From Bradyrhizobium sp. AT1 (GTDB taxonomy: Bacteria; Pseudomonadota; Alphaproteobacteria; Rhizobiales; Xanthobacteraceae), in contig NZ_JXDL01000001.1 of assembly GCF_001590795.1 (NCBI RefSeq), positions 1,738,903 through 1,802,902 of the forward strand: a DNA stretch of 64,000 nt. Reading direction: 5' to 3'. The translations under genes and the position numbers were made by a program. Below are positions 26,344 through 36,143 of this stretch, piece after piece (the stretch's first letter is position 1; the number at the start of each line of letters is the position of its first letter). Below the pieces are notes generated by a model. The model searched no databases. It was given only the letters and a program-made list of their open reading frames with translations, and had not been told where the DNA came from.

Positions 26344-27369
26344 CTAGCCGAAATCCAGCACCATGCGGCCGTCGATCTTGCCGGCCTTCATCCGGTCGAA
26401 GACCTCGTTGATTTGCGCGAGCGGCACCTTCGTCACTTCGGCCTTCACCTTGCCGTCCGTGGCGAATGCGACGGCTTCGTCGAGGTCGCGCCGCGTGCCG
26501 ACGATCGAGCCGCGCACCGTGATGCGCTTGAGCACGACGTCGAAGATCGGCGTCGGGAATTCGCCCGGCGGCAGGCCGACGAGGCTGACAGTGCCCTTCC
26601 GGCGCACCATCTTCAGCGCCTGGGCGAATGCCGGGGTCGAGACCGCCGTCACCAGCACGCCGTGAGCTCCGCCGCCCGTTGCCGCAAGAACCTTATCGAC
26701 TGCGCCGGCTTCGAGCGCGTTGACCGCGAGATCAGCGCCGGTCTCACGCGCGAGCGCGAGCTTGTCTTCGGCGATGTCGACCGCGACGACCTTGAGGCCC
26801 ATCGCCTTGGCATACTGGACCGCGACGTGGCCGAGCCCGCCGACGCCCGAGATCACCACCCACTCGCCGGGCCTGGCCTCGGTCTCCTTCAAGCCCTTGT
26901 AGGTGGTGACCCCGGCGCACAGGATCGGCGCAATCGCGGCGAAATCGACCGTCGCCGGCAGCTTTGCGGCAAAGGCCGCCGAAGCGATGACATATTCGGC
27001 GAAGCCGCCGTTGACGCTGTAACCGGTATTGTGCTGGTGCTCGCACAGCGTCTCCCAGCCGGTCTCGCAATATTCGCAAGCCATGCAGGCGTCGTGCAGC
27101 CAAGCGACGCCGACGGCATCGCCAACTTTCAGATTTTTCACGCCAGTTCCGAGCGCGGCGACGGTGCCGGCGACCTCGTGGCCGGGAATGAAAGGCGGAA
27201 CCGGCTTCACCGGCCAGTCGCCGGAAGCCGCGTGCAAATCGGTGTGACATACGCCGCAGGCCTTGACCTTGACCAAAACCTCGCCAGGACCCGGCTGCGG
27301 CACCGGCACATCCTCGATCACCAATGGCTTGCCGAATTGCTTGACGATCGCGGCTTTCATGGTCGGCAT
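26344..27369 (-). CDS. adhP: Zinc-dependent alcohol dehydrogenase (AdhP-like)
   Basis: This 341-residue MDR enzyme interconverts primary alcohols and aldehydes with NAD. Catalytic zinc ligands are in CGVCHTDLH and GHEVAG. The structural zinc Cys set is [15 protein letters not shown] (about residues 94-108), and the Rossmann motif is [20 protein letters not shown] 27369 follows GAGGAGCAGTCAG; the open frame up to 27489 is not family-like. It stands alone and is not obviously tied to its neighbours. Confidence 0.92.
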   Translation of the reverse strand: MPTMKAAIVKQFGKPLVIEDVPVPQPGPGEVLVKVKACGVCHTDLHAASGDWPVKPVPPFIPGHEVAGTVAALGTGVKNLKVGDAVGVAWLHDACMACEYCETGWETLCEHQHNTGYSVNGGFAEYVIASAAFAAKLPATVDFAAIAPILCAGVTTYKGLKETEARPGEWVVISGVGGLGHVAVQYAKAMGLKVVAVDIAEDKLALARETGADLAVNALEAGAVDKVLAATGGGAHGVLVTAVSTPAFAQALKMVRRKGTVSLVGLPPGEFPTPIFDVVLKRITVRGSIVGTRRDLDEAVAFATDGKVKAEVTKVPLAQINEVFDRMKAGKIDGRMVLDFG

Positions 27370-27506
27370 CTGACTGCTCCTCTGCGTGTTGTGAAGCAGA
27401 ATAGCGACGCCGCCCTGCTGCCCTTTGATAGGGGTCAAACAGCACAAAGTTTGCGCAAAGCCGGCTCCATCGTGACACCACGATGACACCGCGGAATGTC
27501 GAATTG

Positions 27507-27917
27507 TCAGCTATGGAACTTGAGGCCGTCGACAACCTTGTCGATCACCTTGCGCTCGGCGCGCATGGCGATGCCGACGAGATTGAGATCGTTGCGCGCC
27601 ACGGCCCTCACCGCCTCGCGATTGGCGGCATCGTGCGTGGTGCTGAACATGTCCTCGGTATAGACCGCCGGCTTGACATTGCGCGCGAGCGCACGGTCCA
27701 GCGCGCGCGACAACGCCGGACCGTCGGCGCCATAGATCAGGATCGGTTGGCCGATCAACGCATGATATTTGGTGCCCGAGGCGTCCTCATAGGCTTCGCC
27801 GATGCATTCGGGGAAGGCTGCGGCGATACCGCTGGTGAGAAAGGACGCGACGTTGAGCTTCTGCCAGGCCTGAAGATCGGTGCGGATCACGACGGCGATC
27901 TTGGTGTCGAACTGCAT
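27507..27917 (-). CDS. DUF2000 domain protein
   Basis: This 136-residue protein matches DUF2000, a small fold related to peptidyl-tRNA hydrolase 2 ([42 protein letters not shown]). The function is unknown. It is a single-gene unit downstream of the DUF4189 gene on the same strand and is complete. Confidence 0.78.
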   Translation of the reverse strand: MQFDTKIAVVIRTDLQAWQKLNVASFLTSGIAAAFPECIGEAYEDASGTKYHALIGQPILIYGADGPALSRALDRALARNVKPAVYTEDMFSTTHDAANREAVRAVARNDLNLVGIAMRAERKVIDKVVDGLKFHS

Positions 27918-27982
27918 GCAATTCCTCGACTGTCATTCCAAGTGAGATGCTACGCATCGCCGCAGACTGACAGCAAGAAAAA

Positions 27983-28372
27983 TCAGCCTTTCGCGTCACA
28001 GGCCCAGGCGCGGATCACGCATTCCTTGCCGCCGTATTTGTAGCATTCACGCGTGGCGGCATTGAGCGAGGCCGAGATCTTCGGCTTGACGGCGTAGCCA
28101 TAGGCGCCGCAGGGGTTGGTGAGATCGACCGACATCGCGGCGCAGGCGCGCTTCATCGTCACGGTGGTGCAATCGCCCTTGCATTGCTTCTGCGCGGCGG
28201 CACGCGCCTCGTGCTCGTGGCCATAATCAAAGGCCTGGCCATAGGCGCCGCACTTGCCGACCGCGATGGCACCCGCGGCGTGGGCTTCGGTGATGTAGCG
28301 GGCGCCGGAAACACAAACGGACAGTGCAAAGAAAAACATCGCGCAACGGCGCGCGACGACGTTCGAAACCAT
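27983..28372 (-). CDS. Exported DUF4189-type cysteine-rich protein
   Basis: This 129-residue protein has a signal peptide (about residues 1-32, ending EAHAAG) and two similar repeats with Cys-Gly-Ala-Tyr-Gly (KCGAYGQAFDYGHE, PCGAYGYAVK). Six cysteines are spaced as expected for disulfides. This is the DUF4189 pattern of secreted proteins of unknown role. ATG 28372 is within a longer frame starting 28510, which would overlap the divergent avidin leader and is rejected. Confidence 0.75.
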   Translation of the reverse strand: MVSNVVARRCAMFFFALSVCVSGARYITEAHAAGAIAVGKCGAYGQAFDYGHEHEARAAAQKQCKGDCTTVTMKRACAAMSVDLTNPCGAYGYAVKPKISASLNAATRECYKYGGKECVIRAWACDAKG

Positions 28373-28560
28373 GGAAAACCCCTCCCCCCAAGGCAGGTGG
28401 AGGAACTCTAAGCGGCGGTCGTTTCCACTTGGTGAACGGGTGATTGAAAAGCGGCGCGGACGAACGAGTCGCGGCACACATCTTTTAGTTGTGTTATTCA
28501 ATCGCTTCATTTAAAGTAGTTGAGCTGCAAGCCCCCAGCAGAGGGCCGGAGGAAACGACC

Positions 28561-29055
28561 ATGCGTCAAATCAACGGAATGCTCTTGGCAATGATTGCGT
28601 CGGCGTCCTTGATCGGACCCTCGCCGGCACGTGCGCAATCGGTGAACTGGACCTGGACCAACCAGTACGGCTCGATCCTCGCCATCACCAACTTCAACCA
28701 GAACACGGGCGCGATGACGGGGACCTACACCAACAACGCAGCCAACAGCTGCGATGAGGGCAAACCGCTGCCCGTGACGGGTTGGCTGGCCTATGGCAAC
28801 ACCGGCACTGCGATCAGCTTCTCGGTGAATTTCCTCGGTTGTGGTTCGACCACGGTCTGGACCGGACAGCTCAACGGCGCCACCGGCTTTCAGGGACTGT
28901 GGTATCTCTCCCTCGGCGAAGCGGTCGCATGGAACGGCATCAGTGCCGGAGCCGATACATTCACGTTCAGCAGCGGCGACAAGGCGCAGCTGACAAAGCA
29001 AGGCGTCGAGCTGAAAGCCGGCGGGACCGAGAAGCTGTCGAACACCAGGAAATAG
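28561..29055 (+). CDS. Avidin-family biotin-binding protein (bradavidin-like)
   Basis: This 164-residue protein has a signal peptide (residues 1-25, ending PARA) and a beta-barrel of the avidin/streptavidin family. Features include the opening VNWTWTNQYGS, TGTYTNNAANSC, the paired cysteines in NSCDEG and FLGCGS, TTVWTGQLNG and the Trp in LQGLWYLSL-type context (FQGLWYL). It closely resembles bradavidin of B. japonicum, a secreted tetrameric biotin binder. The C-terminus ends EKLSNTRK, like the intrinsic Brad-tag known to occupy the biotin site. ATG 28561 follows GGAGGAAACGACC. Confidence 0.95.
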   Translation: MRQINGMLLAMIASASLIGPSPARAQSVNWTWTNQYGSILAITNFNQNTGAMTGTYTNNAANSCDEGKPLPVTGWLAYGNTGTAISFSVNFLGCGSTTVWTGQLNGATGFQGLWYLSLGEAVAWNGISAGADTFTFSSGDKAQLTKQGVELKAGGTEKLSNTRK

Positions 29056-29079
29056 GCGAGCCACGAACGTGATGCGTGA

Positions 29080-29107
29080 GGTGGATTACGCCTTCGGCTA
29101 ATCCACC
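29080..29107 (+). terminator. Hairpin after avidin gene
   Basis: GGTGGATTA (29080-29088) pairs with TAATCCACC (29099-29107) across a GC-rich 10-base loop that can extend the stem (CGCC/GGC). It sits between the convergent avidin and molybdopterin-fusion genes. It could act as a bidirectional stop or be a small dispersed palindrome; there is no T-run. Confidence 0.5.
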
Positions 29108-29118
29108 CTACGCCACCG

Positions 29119-30723
29119 TCACCCCCGCCGGACCGCTTCCAGCGCCTGCGGCGTGTCGATGTCGAGGAAGGCGCTCTCGCCGTCCACCGGCACGTCGGCA
29201 ACGGCCTCGGCGTGCTTGGCGATCAGATGCCGCGCGCCGACGTCACCGTCGAGCGTCATCAATTCCTTGAAGAACCGACGCGACCACAGCACGGGATTGC
29301 CGCGGCGACCTTCGCTGACGGGAACGACGATGAGATTGCCGCGGTCCGGCGCGAAGCCGTCGATGAGGCGGTCGATCAGGCCGGCATCGATCAGCGGCAT
29401 GTCGCCAAGACAGACCAGAGCGCCGTCGCAGGCCTCCGGCACGGCGGCGATGCCCGCCTTGACCGAGCTGGCGATGCCGTCGGCAAAATCCGGGTTGCGG
29501 ACGAACCGCACCTTCAGGCCTTGCAGGGCCTGCTCGACCAGCTCGGCCTGATGGCCGGTGACAACGATCACCTCGGACGCCTTCGAGGCCAGCGCCTGCT
29601 CGGCGGCGAGGCGCACCAGCTTCTTGCCGTCGAGCTCGGCGAGCAGCTTGTTCGGCCCGCCCATCCGGGTCGAGCGCCCCGCCGCAAGGACGATGGCGGC
29701 GACCCGGCTGTTGCCCTCGGTCTCTGGTTTGGCGCGCGGCTGCGGCCGCGTCACGATCTCCATCAGGAGGCCGCCGACGCCCATGCCCATCAGCTCGGAC
29801 CGCGTCACCTTGATGCCGGCAAGAAGCCGCATCAGCACCCAGTCAAACCCGTTCTCGACCGGCGAGCGGGCGCAGCCCGGCGCGCCCAGCACCGGCACAT
29901 TGCCGGCGCGGGCAATCAGCAGCAGATTGCCGGGATCGACCGGCATGCCGAAATGCTCGATCTCGCCGCCAATGCCGGTGACGGCCGCCGGGATCACGTC
30001 GCGGCGATCGGCGATCGCGGACGCCCCGAACACGATGACAAGCTCGGCGCCGAGCGCAAGCAATTCCTTGATCGCCGCCGACAGCGCCTGCTCGTCGTGC
30101 TGGACCCGACGTTCGGCAACGATGCCGGCACCGGCCGGCGCGAGCCGCTCGGCGGTGACACGGAGGGTCTTGTCGATCACTTTGGAGGACAGGCCCGGCA
30201 GCAGCGTCGAAACGACACCGACGCGCTTGATCACGTAAGGCGCAATCTTCAACGCGTCCTTGCCCGCCGCCCTCACCGCGGCGTCGCGCAAATTGCCTTC
30301 GACGCCGAACGGGATGATCTTGACGGTGCCGACCATCTCGCCCTCGACCACCGGCTTGTAAGCGGCGAGCGTCGCGAAGGTAATGGCCTCGTCGATGTTG
30401 TTGATGCGGTCGACCGCGGCGCGGTCGATCACCAGCACGCCCGCGCGCGCGGCGAACAGATTGGCGCGGCCGGTGAAGGCACGCTCGACATGGATGCCAT
30501 CGCCGCCGACGGCGAGCGCAATGCTGGCGGCCGCGACGTCCTCGGAGACGTCGCCCGCCTCCATGCGCACCACGACGATGTCCTTGATGCCGGCGCGCTC
30601 GAGCTGCTCGACCTCAGTGGGGCCGATCGTCGTTCCTTTCTTCAGCACTAGCGGTCCCTGGCGCAGGGTGTGGACGGTCACCCCGCCGATCGCATCCCTC
30701 GGGCTCGCTGGGCCGAATTTCAT
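29119..30723 (-). CDS. Molybdopterin-binding / MobA-like cytidylyltransferase fusion
   Basis: This 534-residue protein has an N-terminal MoeA/MogA-like molybdopterin-binding part (about 1-335). A C-terminal MobA-like nucleotidyltransferase (about 345-534) follows, with VAAIVLAAGRSTRMGGPNKLL and CLGDMPLID. Such fusions are thought to act like MocA, joining CTP to molybdopterin to make the MCD cofactor of CO-dehydrogenase-type enzymes. ATG 30723 overlaps the upstream stop by ATGA; the longer frame is antisense-like. It closes the cox operon. Confidence 0.87.
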   Translation of the reverse strand: MKFGPASPRDAIGGVTVHTLRQGPLVLKKGTTIGPTEVEQLERAGIKDIVVVRMEAGDVSEDVAAASIALAVGGDGIHVERAFTGRANLFAARAGVLVIDRAAVDRINNIDEAITFATLAAYKPVVEGEMVGTVKIIPFGVEGNLRDAAVRAAGKDALKIAPYVIKRVGVVSTLLPGLSSKVIDKTLRVTAERLAPAGAGIVAERRVQHDEQALSAAIKELLALGAELVIVFGASAIADRRDVIPAAVTGIGGEIEHFGMPVDPGNLLLIARAGNVPVLGAPGCARSPVENGFDWVLMRLLAGIKVTRSELMGMGVGGLLMEIVTRPQPRAKPETEGNSRVAAIVLAAGRSTRMGGPNKLLAELDGKKLVRLAAEQALASKASEVIVVTGHQAELVEQALQGLKVRFVRNPDFADGIASSVKAGIAAVPEACDGALVCLGDMPLIDAGLIDRLIDGFAPDRGNLIVVPVSEGRRGNPVLWSRRFFKELMTLDGDVGARHLIAKHAEAVADVPVDGESAFLDIDTPQALEAVRRG

Positions 30724-31421
30724 GCCGCTTCTTCTTTTTGTTTGGGAGGCAAGCGGAGCACCGCCGTAATCTCGGCCATGATCGCGACCGCGATCTCGGA
30801 CGGCGAGACAGCGCCGATCGCAAGCCCGATCGGCGCGTGAATGCGCGCAATGTCGCTTTCCTTGGCGCCCTGCGCCCGCAACCGGTCGCCGCGCTTGGCA
30901 TGCGTCTTTCGCGAGCCGAGCGCGCCGATATAGAAGCAGCCACGCTCGAAGGCGTGCAGCAACGCGGGATCGTCGATCTTCGGGTCGTGCGTCACCGCGA
31001 CGAACGCAGTATAGGCATCGACATTGAGCGGCGGCAGCGCGGTGTCCGGCCATTCGGCCACCAGCGGAATGTCGGGGAACCGCTCGGGGCTCGCAAAAGC
31101 CGTGCGCGGATCGACCACCGTGACGTCATAACCGAGCGAGCGCGCCAGCGGCGCCAAGGCCTGGCTGATATGGACCGCGCCGACGATGACGAGCTTTGCG
31201 GTCGGCGCGTAGACGTTCAGGAACAGCTTCTTGCCGCCGGCTTCGACACTGGCGCTCTTGCCCATGCGAAGCTGCTTTTCCAGCTCGGCGCGCAGCGGAT
31301 CCCTGGCGAAATCCGCAGCCTTCACTAGGCGCTGCTCGCCGCTTTCGGTGTCCGTCACCAGGATTGCCGGCCGGCGCGCGGCCCGCTCGGCATTGAGTTC
31401 GTGCAGGATTGCGAGCTTCAC
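30720..31421 (-). CDS. XdhC/CoxF C-terminal Rossmann-domain protein
   Basis: This 233-residue protein corresponds to the XdhC C-terminal half: a short N-terminal region, then a Rossmann domain (LVIVGAVHISQALAPLARSLGYDV) and the conserved VTHDPKIDDPAL and YIGALGSRKTHAKR. It helps insert or sulfurate the molybdenum cofactor. The start is GTG 31421, two bases after the stop codon of the XdhC N-terminal gene. In many bacteria the two halves are one polypeptide. Confidence 0.87.
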   Translation of the reverse strand: MKLAILHELNAERAARRPAILVTDTESGEQRLVKAADFARDPLRAELEKQLRMGKSASVEAGGKKLFLNVYAPTAKLVIVGAVHISQALAPLARSLGYDVTVVDPRTAFASPERFPDIPLVAEWPDTALPPLNVDAYTAFVAVTHDPKIDDPALLHAFERGCFYIGALGSRKTHAKRGDRLRAQGAKESDIARIHAPIGLAIGAVSPSEIAVAIMAEITAVLRLPPKQKEEAA

Positions 31422-31423
31422 GG

Positions 31424-31747
31424 CTAGCCGACCTTCTCGACGAAGACGCGGATGGTGCCGCCACAGGACAGACCGACATTCCAGGCGGTCTCGTCGGCGA
31501 CGCCGAACTCCAGCATTTTGGGCTTGCCGCTCTCGATCACGTCCATGGCCTCGGTGACCACGGCGCCCTCGACGCAACCGCCGGAGACCGACCCTAGGAA
31601 CGTACCCTCGTCGTTGATGACGAGGCTCGAGCCCGCCGGGCGCGGGGCCGAGCCCCAGGTCTCCACGACCGTCGCCAGCGCGACGCCGCGGCCGGCCTTC
31701 TGCCAGTCCTCTGCCGCCTTCAGAATATCCTCGTCGCGATCGAGCAT
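31424..31747 (-). CDS. XdhC/CoxI N-terminal domain protein
   Basis: This 107-residue protein is a stand-alone XdhC_CoxI domain (GVALATVVETWGSAPRPAGS, GSVSGGCVEGAVV, GLSCGGTIRVFVE). The conserved cysteines in SGGCVEG and LSCGG fit cofactor handling. It is encoded between coxE and the Rossmann-domain half and probably forms a complex with the latter. Confidence 0.88.
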   Translation of the reverse strand: MLDRDEDILKAAEDWQKAGRGVALATVVETWGSAPRPAGSSLVINDEGTFLGSVSGGCVEGAVVTEAMDVIESGKPKMLEFGVADETAWNVGLSCGGTIRVFVEKVG

Positions 31748-31757
31748 GGTTGACCTC

Positions 31758-32960
31758 TCAAGCTGCGGAGCGGATCAGGCTGCGGTGATGCGGCGGCAGC
31801 GGCCGGGAGAGCGTGGTGATCAGCTCCTGGATTGAACTCAAATTATGCACCGGGCGGAATTCGTCAACGTGCGGGAGCATCATTTTGATGCCCTGGGCCT
31901 TGGCCTCGAAGCCGCCGAACCGGAGCAGCGGGTTCAGCCAGATCAGGCGCCGGCAGGAGCGGTGCAGCCGGTCCATCTCGAAGGCGAGCTTGGAATCGGC
32001 CTCGCGCTCCAGCCCGTCCGAGATCAACAGCACGATGGCGCCCTGGCTCAGCGCCCGCCGCGCCCACAATTTGTTGAAGTTGTGCAGCGAGGCCGAGATC
32101 CGCGTGCCACCGGCCCAGTCCTCGACCGAGGCCGAGCAGCTCGCCAGCGCCTCGTCGGGGTCGCGCTGGCGCAGCGCACGGGTAACGTTGGTGAGACGCG
32201 TACCGAACAGAAACACCGAGACACGCTTGCGCGCATCGCCGATGGCATGGAGGAAATGCAGGAACAGGCGGGTGTATTCGCTCATCGAGCCCGAGATATC
32301 GAGCAACGCCACGATCGGCGCCGGCTTCTCGATCCGCCCGAGCCGATGGATGTCGATGATGTCGCCGCCGGTGCGCAAGGAGGCGCGCAGCGTGCGGCGC
32401 AGGTCGAGGCGCAAGCCCCGCGGATCAGGCCGATGGCGGCGTGTCAGCAACTCCGCCTGCGGCAGCCGCATCCGCTCGACGGCACGTAGCGCCTCGGTGA
32501 TTTCGGCCGCGCTCATCTGCGCAAAATCCTTCTTCTGCAGGATCTCCTTGTCGGAGACCGACAGGCGCAGATCCTGCTCCTGATGCTGCGGCGTCTCGGT
32601 CATGCGCGGCCGCGACATCGCCTCCTGCACGCGGCGGGAGCCGGCCTGCGGCTTCTTCTTGGCCTCGTCCGGCAGCGGCACCGAATCCAGCATGTGCTTC
32701 CACTCTTCCGAGGCGCGGAAGAACAGATTGAAGGCCTGCTTGAAGATCAGCGCGTGCTCGTGGCGCTTGACGAAGATCGCCTCCAGCGTGGTGAAGACGT
32801 CGGCGCGGTTGCCGATGTCGATCACCTGCAGCGCGCTCATGGCGTCGATGACCGCGCCCGGCCCAACCGGCATGCCCGCCGAACGCAGCGCGCGAGCGAA
32901 GCCGACGATGTTGTCGGCGAACTGCTCGGTTTGCTCGGGGGCAAGGTGGTTGATGGCCAT
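31758..32960 (-). CDS. coxE: CoxE-like VWA domain protein
   Basis: This 400-residue protein has a helical N-terminal half and a C-terminal von Willebrand A domain (about 205-390) with the MIDAS motif LLDISGSMSEYT and VLLISDGLE. CoxE works with the AAA+ ATPase CoxD in maturing the active site of CO dehydrogenase in Oligotropha. The gene follows coxD on the same strand; a palindromic repeat element of about 105 bases lies between them. Confidence 0.88.
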   Translation of the reverse strand: MAINHLAPEQTEQFADNIVGFARALRSAGMPVGPGAVIDAMSALQVIDIGNRADVFTTLEAIFVKRHEHALIFKQAFNLFFRASEEWKHMLDSVPLPDEAKKKPQAGSRRVQEAMSRPRMTETPQHQEQDLRLSVSDKEILQKKDFAQMSAAEITEALRAVERMRLPQAELLTRRHRPDPRGLRLDLRRTLRASLRTGGDIIDIHRLGRIEKPAPIVALLDISGSMSEYTRLFLHFLHAIGDARKRVSVFLFGTRLTNVTRALRQRDPDEALASCSASVEDWAGGTRISASLHNFNKLWARRALSQGAIVLLISDGLEREADSKLAFEMDRLHRSCRRLIWLNPLLRFGGFEAKAQGIKMMLPHVDEFRPVHNLSSIQELITTLSRPLPPHHRSLIRSAA

Positions 32961-32976
32961 GGGTCAACACTCTCGG

Positions 32977-33081
32977 TCGTCATTCCGGGGCACGCGAAGC
33001 GTGAACCCGGAATCCATTCGTCCACCATCTCTGAAGCCCGATGGATTCCGGGCTCGCGCTTCGCGCGCCCCGGAATGACGA
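32977..33081. repeat. Nested inverted-repeat element inside cox operon
   Basis: Outer arms of 15 bases (32977-32991, TCGTCATTCCGGGGC, and 33067-33081) enclose inner arms of 12 bases (33006-33017, CCCGGAATCCAT, and 33041-33052). The order and spacing match the element at 18555-18659. It sits between coxD and coxE, which are co-directional, so it is transcribed within the operon. Confidence 0.88.
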
Positions 33082-33101
33082 GTTGTTATGACGCACTCGC
33101 G

Positions 33102-34010
33102 TCAATTCTCGCTCGTCGCTTCCTTCAGCACCTTCTGCAGGGTGTCGCCCTGCATCCGGGTGATGTCGTCCTGGTACTTCAGCAGCGCGCCCAGCGTATC
33201 GCCGACCACTTGCGGGGTCAGCGAGCGGGCATCGAGCTCGGACAATGCGGTGGCCCAGTCAATGGTCTCGGCGACACCCGGCGATTTGTAGAAGTCCTGG
33301 TCGCGCAGCGCCTGCACGAAGCGCACGACCTGCTGCGACAACTTTGCGGAAATGCCGGGCACACGCGACTTGACGATCGCAAGCTCGCGCTCGGCCGCGG
33401 GATAGTCGACCCAATGATAGAGGCAGCGCCGTTTCAGCGCGTCGTGGATCTCGCGGGTCCGGTTGGAGGTAATGATGACGATCGGCGGACTCGGCGCCTT
33501 CACGGTGCCGAATTCGGGGATCGTCACCTGGAAGTCGCTGAGGATTTCGAGGAGATACGCCTCGAACGCTTCGTCGGCGCGGTCGAGCTCGTCGATCAAG
33601 AGGACTGGCGGACCGGCGACGTCGGGCTCGAGCGCCTGGAGCAGCGGCCGCTTGATCATGTAGCGGTCGGCGAAGATGTCCGAAGAGAGCTGGTCGCGAT
33701 CGGTATCGCCGGCGGCTTCGGCCATGCGGATCGCGATCATCTGCGCGGCGCTATTCCACTCATAGACCGCGGAGGAGACGTCGAGGCCTTCATAGCACTG
33801 CAGGCGAATCAGCTTCCGCCCCAGCGCGGCCGACAGCACCTTCGCGATCTCGGTCTTGCCGACGCCGGCCTCGCCTTCCAGAAACAGCGGCCGGCCCATG
33901 CGCAGCGACAGGTACGTCACCGTCGCCAAAGATCGCTCGGCGAGATAGCCGCGCGACGTCAGGAGTTCGAGCATCGCATCGACCGATGCCGGCAGGGTCG
34001 CTGAAGTCAT
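33102..34010 (-). CDS. coxD: CoxD-like MoxR-family AAA+ ATPase
   Basis: This 302-residue AAA+ chaperone has Walker A GEAGVGKTE near residue 45, Walker B VLLIDELDRAD near 140 and sensor ITSNRTREIHDALKRR. MoxR/CoxD proteins act with VWA partners on metal-enzyme assembly; CoxD helps build the Cu-S-Mo site of CO dehydrogenase. The VWA partner gene coxE is next. The coxM gene precedes it by about 60 bases. Confidence 0.9.
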   Translation of the reverse strand: MTSATLPASVDAMLELLTSRGYLAERSLATVTYLSLRMGRPLFLEGEAGVGKTEIAKVLSAALGRKLIRLQCYEGLDVSSAVYEWNSAAQMIAIRMAEAAGDTDRDQLSSDIFADRYMIKRPLLQALEPDVAGPPVLLIDELDRADEAFEAYLLEILSDFQVTIPEFGTVKAPSPPIVIITSNRTREIHDALKRRCLYHWVDYPAAERELAIVKSRVPGISAKLSQQVVRFVQALRDQDFYKSPGVAETIDWATALSELDARSLTPQVVGDTLGALLKYQDDITRMQGDTLQKVLKEATSEN

Positions 34011-34070
34011 GAAAAAGCCAGTCTCGCTACGCCCTCACCGGGACAAGTTTGGCCGAGGCGTGAGGTTCAC

Positions 34071-34877
34071 TCACTCCTTGGCATTGGCTGCATCGAGGGC
34101 GCGCCGCGTCAGCACACCGATGAGATGCGCGCGGTATTCGGCACTGCCGTGGATGTCGCTGTTGAGCCCCTCGGCCGGCACCTCAATGCCTTCGATCGCT
34201 TTCGACGCGAAGCGCTTTTTCAGGGCTTCCTCGAACGCCTCGACGCGGAACACGCCTTCGGAGCCGGCACCAGTGACAGCGACCCGCACATCGGAAGGAC
34301 GCCGTGCCACGAACACGCCGACCAGCGCATAGCGCGAGGCCTGGTTGCGGAATTTGACGTAGGCCGCCTTTTTCGGCAGCGGGAACATCACCTTGGTGAT
34401 GATCTCATCGGCTTCCAGCGCGGTCGTGAACAGGCCCTGAAAAAACTCTTCGGCCTTGAGGCGGCGCTTGTTGGTGACGATGGTCGCGCCAAGCGCGAGC
34501 ACGGCAGCCGAATAGTCCGCGGTCGGATCGTTATTGGCGAGCGAGCCGCCGATCGTGCCCTTGTGGCGCACGGCGGGGTCGCCGATCTGGCTCGCGAGAT
34601 TCGCCAGCGCCGGGATCGCCTCGCCGACGATCGCGGAGCCAGCGACCTCGGCGTGCTTGGCGGTGGCGCCGATCACCAGCGAGCGGCCCTTCATCTCGAT
34701 CGTGTTGAGCCCCTCGATATGGGAGAGATCGACCAGATGCGGGGGGCTGGCGAGGCGCTGCTTCATGACGGGAATCAGCGTGTGGCCGCCGGCGATGAGC
34801 TTGGCGTCTTCGTTCTTCACCAGGAGGTTGGCGGCCTGGCGCACGGTGCCGGGGCGATGATATCTAAATTCGTACAT
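34071..34877 (-). CDS. coxM: CO dehydrogenase/xanthine dehydrogenase-like FAD subunit (CoxM)
   Basis: This 268-residue FAD-binding subunit of the molybdenum hydroxylase family passes electrons out of the enzyme. Marks are [15 protein letters not shown] (FAD-binding AGGxx) and [15 protein letters not shown] near residue 110. It needs CoxS and a large molybdenum subunit to function. It starts 27 bases after coxS, leaving no room for coxL between them. Confidence 0.9.
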   Translation of the reverse strand: MYEFRYHRPGTVRQAANLLVKNEDAKLIAGGHTLIPVMKQRLASPPHLVDLSHIEGLNTIEMKGRSLVIGATAKHAEVAGSAIVGEAIPALANLASQIGDPAVRHKGTIGGSLANNDPTADYSAAVLALGATIVTNKRRLKAEEFFQGLFTTALEADEIITKVMFPLPKKAAYVKFRNQASRYALVGVFVARRPSDVRVAVTGAGSEGVFRVEAFEEALKKRFASKAIEGIEVPAEGLNSDIHGSAEYRAHLIGVLTRRALDAANAKE

Positions 34878-34904
34878 CTGAATGTCCTGATCGCGGGATG
34901 CGCG

Positions 34905-35390
<486 letters not shown>

Positions 35391-35525
35391 AAGCACTCTC
35401 TATCAGCGCCCCGACGGGTCCCGTCGAAGCGGTTCTTATAATTATTCCAACCCATCATATGGGCCATTATGCCTGGGGGCAACATCGCCTCGGACGCAAG
35501 GCGCCATGCCGAAAGGCGATAGCCT

Positions 35526-35972
35526 TCAGCCTTGTACCGCCTTGGCAAAATTCGCGAAAAACTCGTCGGCAAGTTTCTTGGCGGCGCCATTGATGAGGCG
35601 CTGGCCGAGCTGCGCCAACTTGCCGCCGATCTGCGCCTCGACGTCGTAGGAGAGCAGCGTGCCGCCGTCCTTCTCCGCCAGCTTGACCACAGCGCCCCCC
35701 TTGGCGAAGCCAGCGACCCCGCCCTCGCCCTCACCCGAGATCCTATAGCCGTTCGGCGGGTCGAGATCGGAGAGCGTGACCTTGCCCTTGAAGCGCGCCG
35801 AGACCGGGCCGACCTTCATTTTCGCTGTTGCGCGAAAGCCGCCATCCTCGGTCCTCTCGAGCTCCTCGCAACCGGGGATGCAGGCCTTCAGCACCTCGGG
35901 ATCGTTGAGCTTGGTCCACACAGCCTCGCGCGGCGCCGCAAGCTGGACTTCGCCGGTCATCGTCATGGCCAT
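35526..35972 (-). CDS. coxG: CoxG-like SRPBCC membrane-recruitment protein
   Basis: This 148-residue SRPBCC protein (VQLAAPREAVWTKLNDPEVLKACIPGCEELER, taken as two halves, and YDVEAQIGGKLAQLGQRLI) matches CoxG, which is thought to help anchor CO dehydrogenase to the membrane. ATG 35972 follows GGGAGACACCTC; the upstream ATG at 36011 has no site. It is the first gene of the leftward cox operon. Confidence 0.87.
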   Translation of the reverse strand: MAMTMTGEVQLAAPREAVWTKLNDPEVLKACIPGCEELERTEDGGFRATAKMKVGPVSARFKGKVTLSDLDPPNGYRISGEGEGGVAGFAKGGAVVKLAEKDGGTLLSYDVEAQIGGKLAQLGQRLINGAAKKLADEFFANFAKAVQG

Positions 35973-36143
35973 GAGGTGTCTCCCAAATCGCGCAACTATA
36001 GTGCTGATCAAGTAACGCAGGGACGCGGCAAAGGAAAGGGCGGCGCAAGGTCAACTGCAATGCATGTTCGCAACTGCAAAAAGACGTGGGCGGGCGGTTG
36101 GGGATTGGCACAGAAGGGCCATGATGATTAGGTCGCGCGCAAT

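Noticed and set aside
30724..31053. 110-residue N-terminal extension of the molybdopterin fusion protein
   Set aside because: It overlaps the XdhC Rossmann gene in another frame; the ATGA overlap at 30723 is the better start.
35391..35525. Remnant of coxL between coxG and coxS
   Set aside because: None of the frames in this 135-base gap shows large-subunit motifs; it looks like ordinary leader sequence with small inverted repeats.
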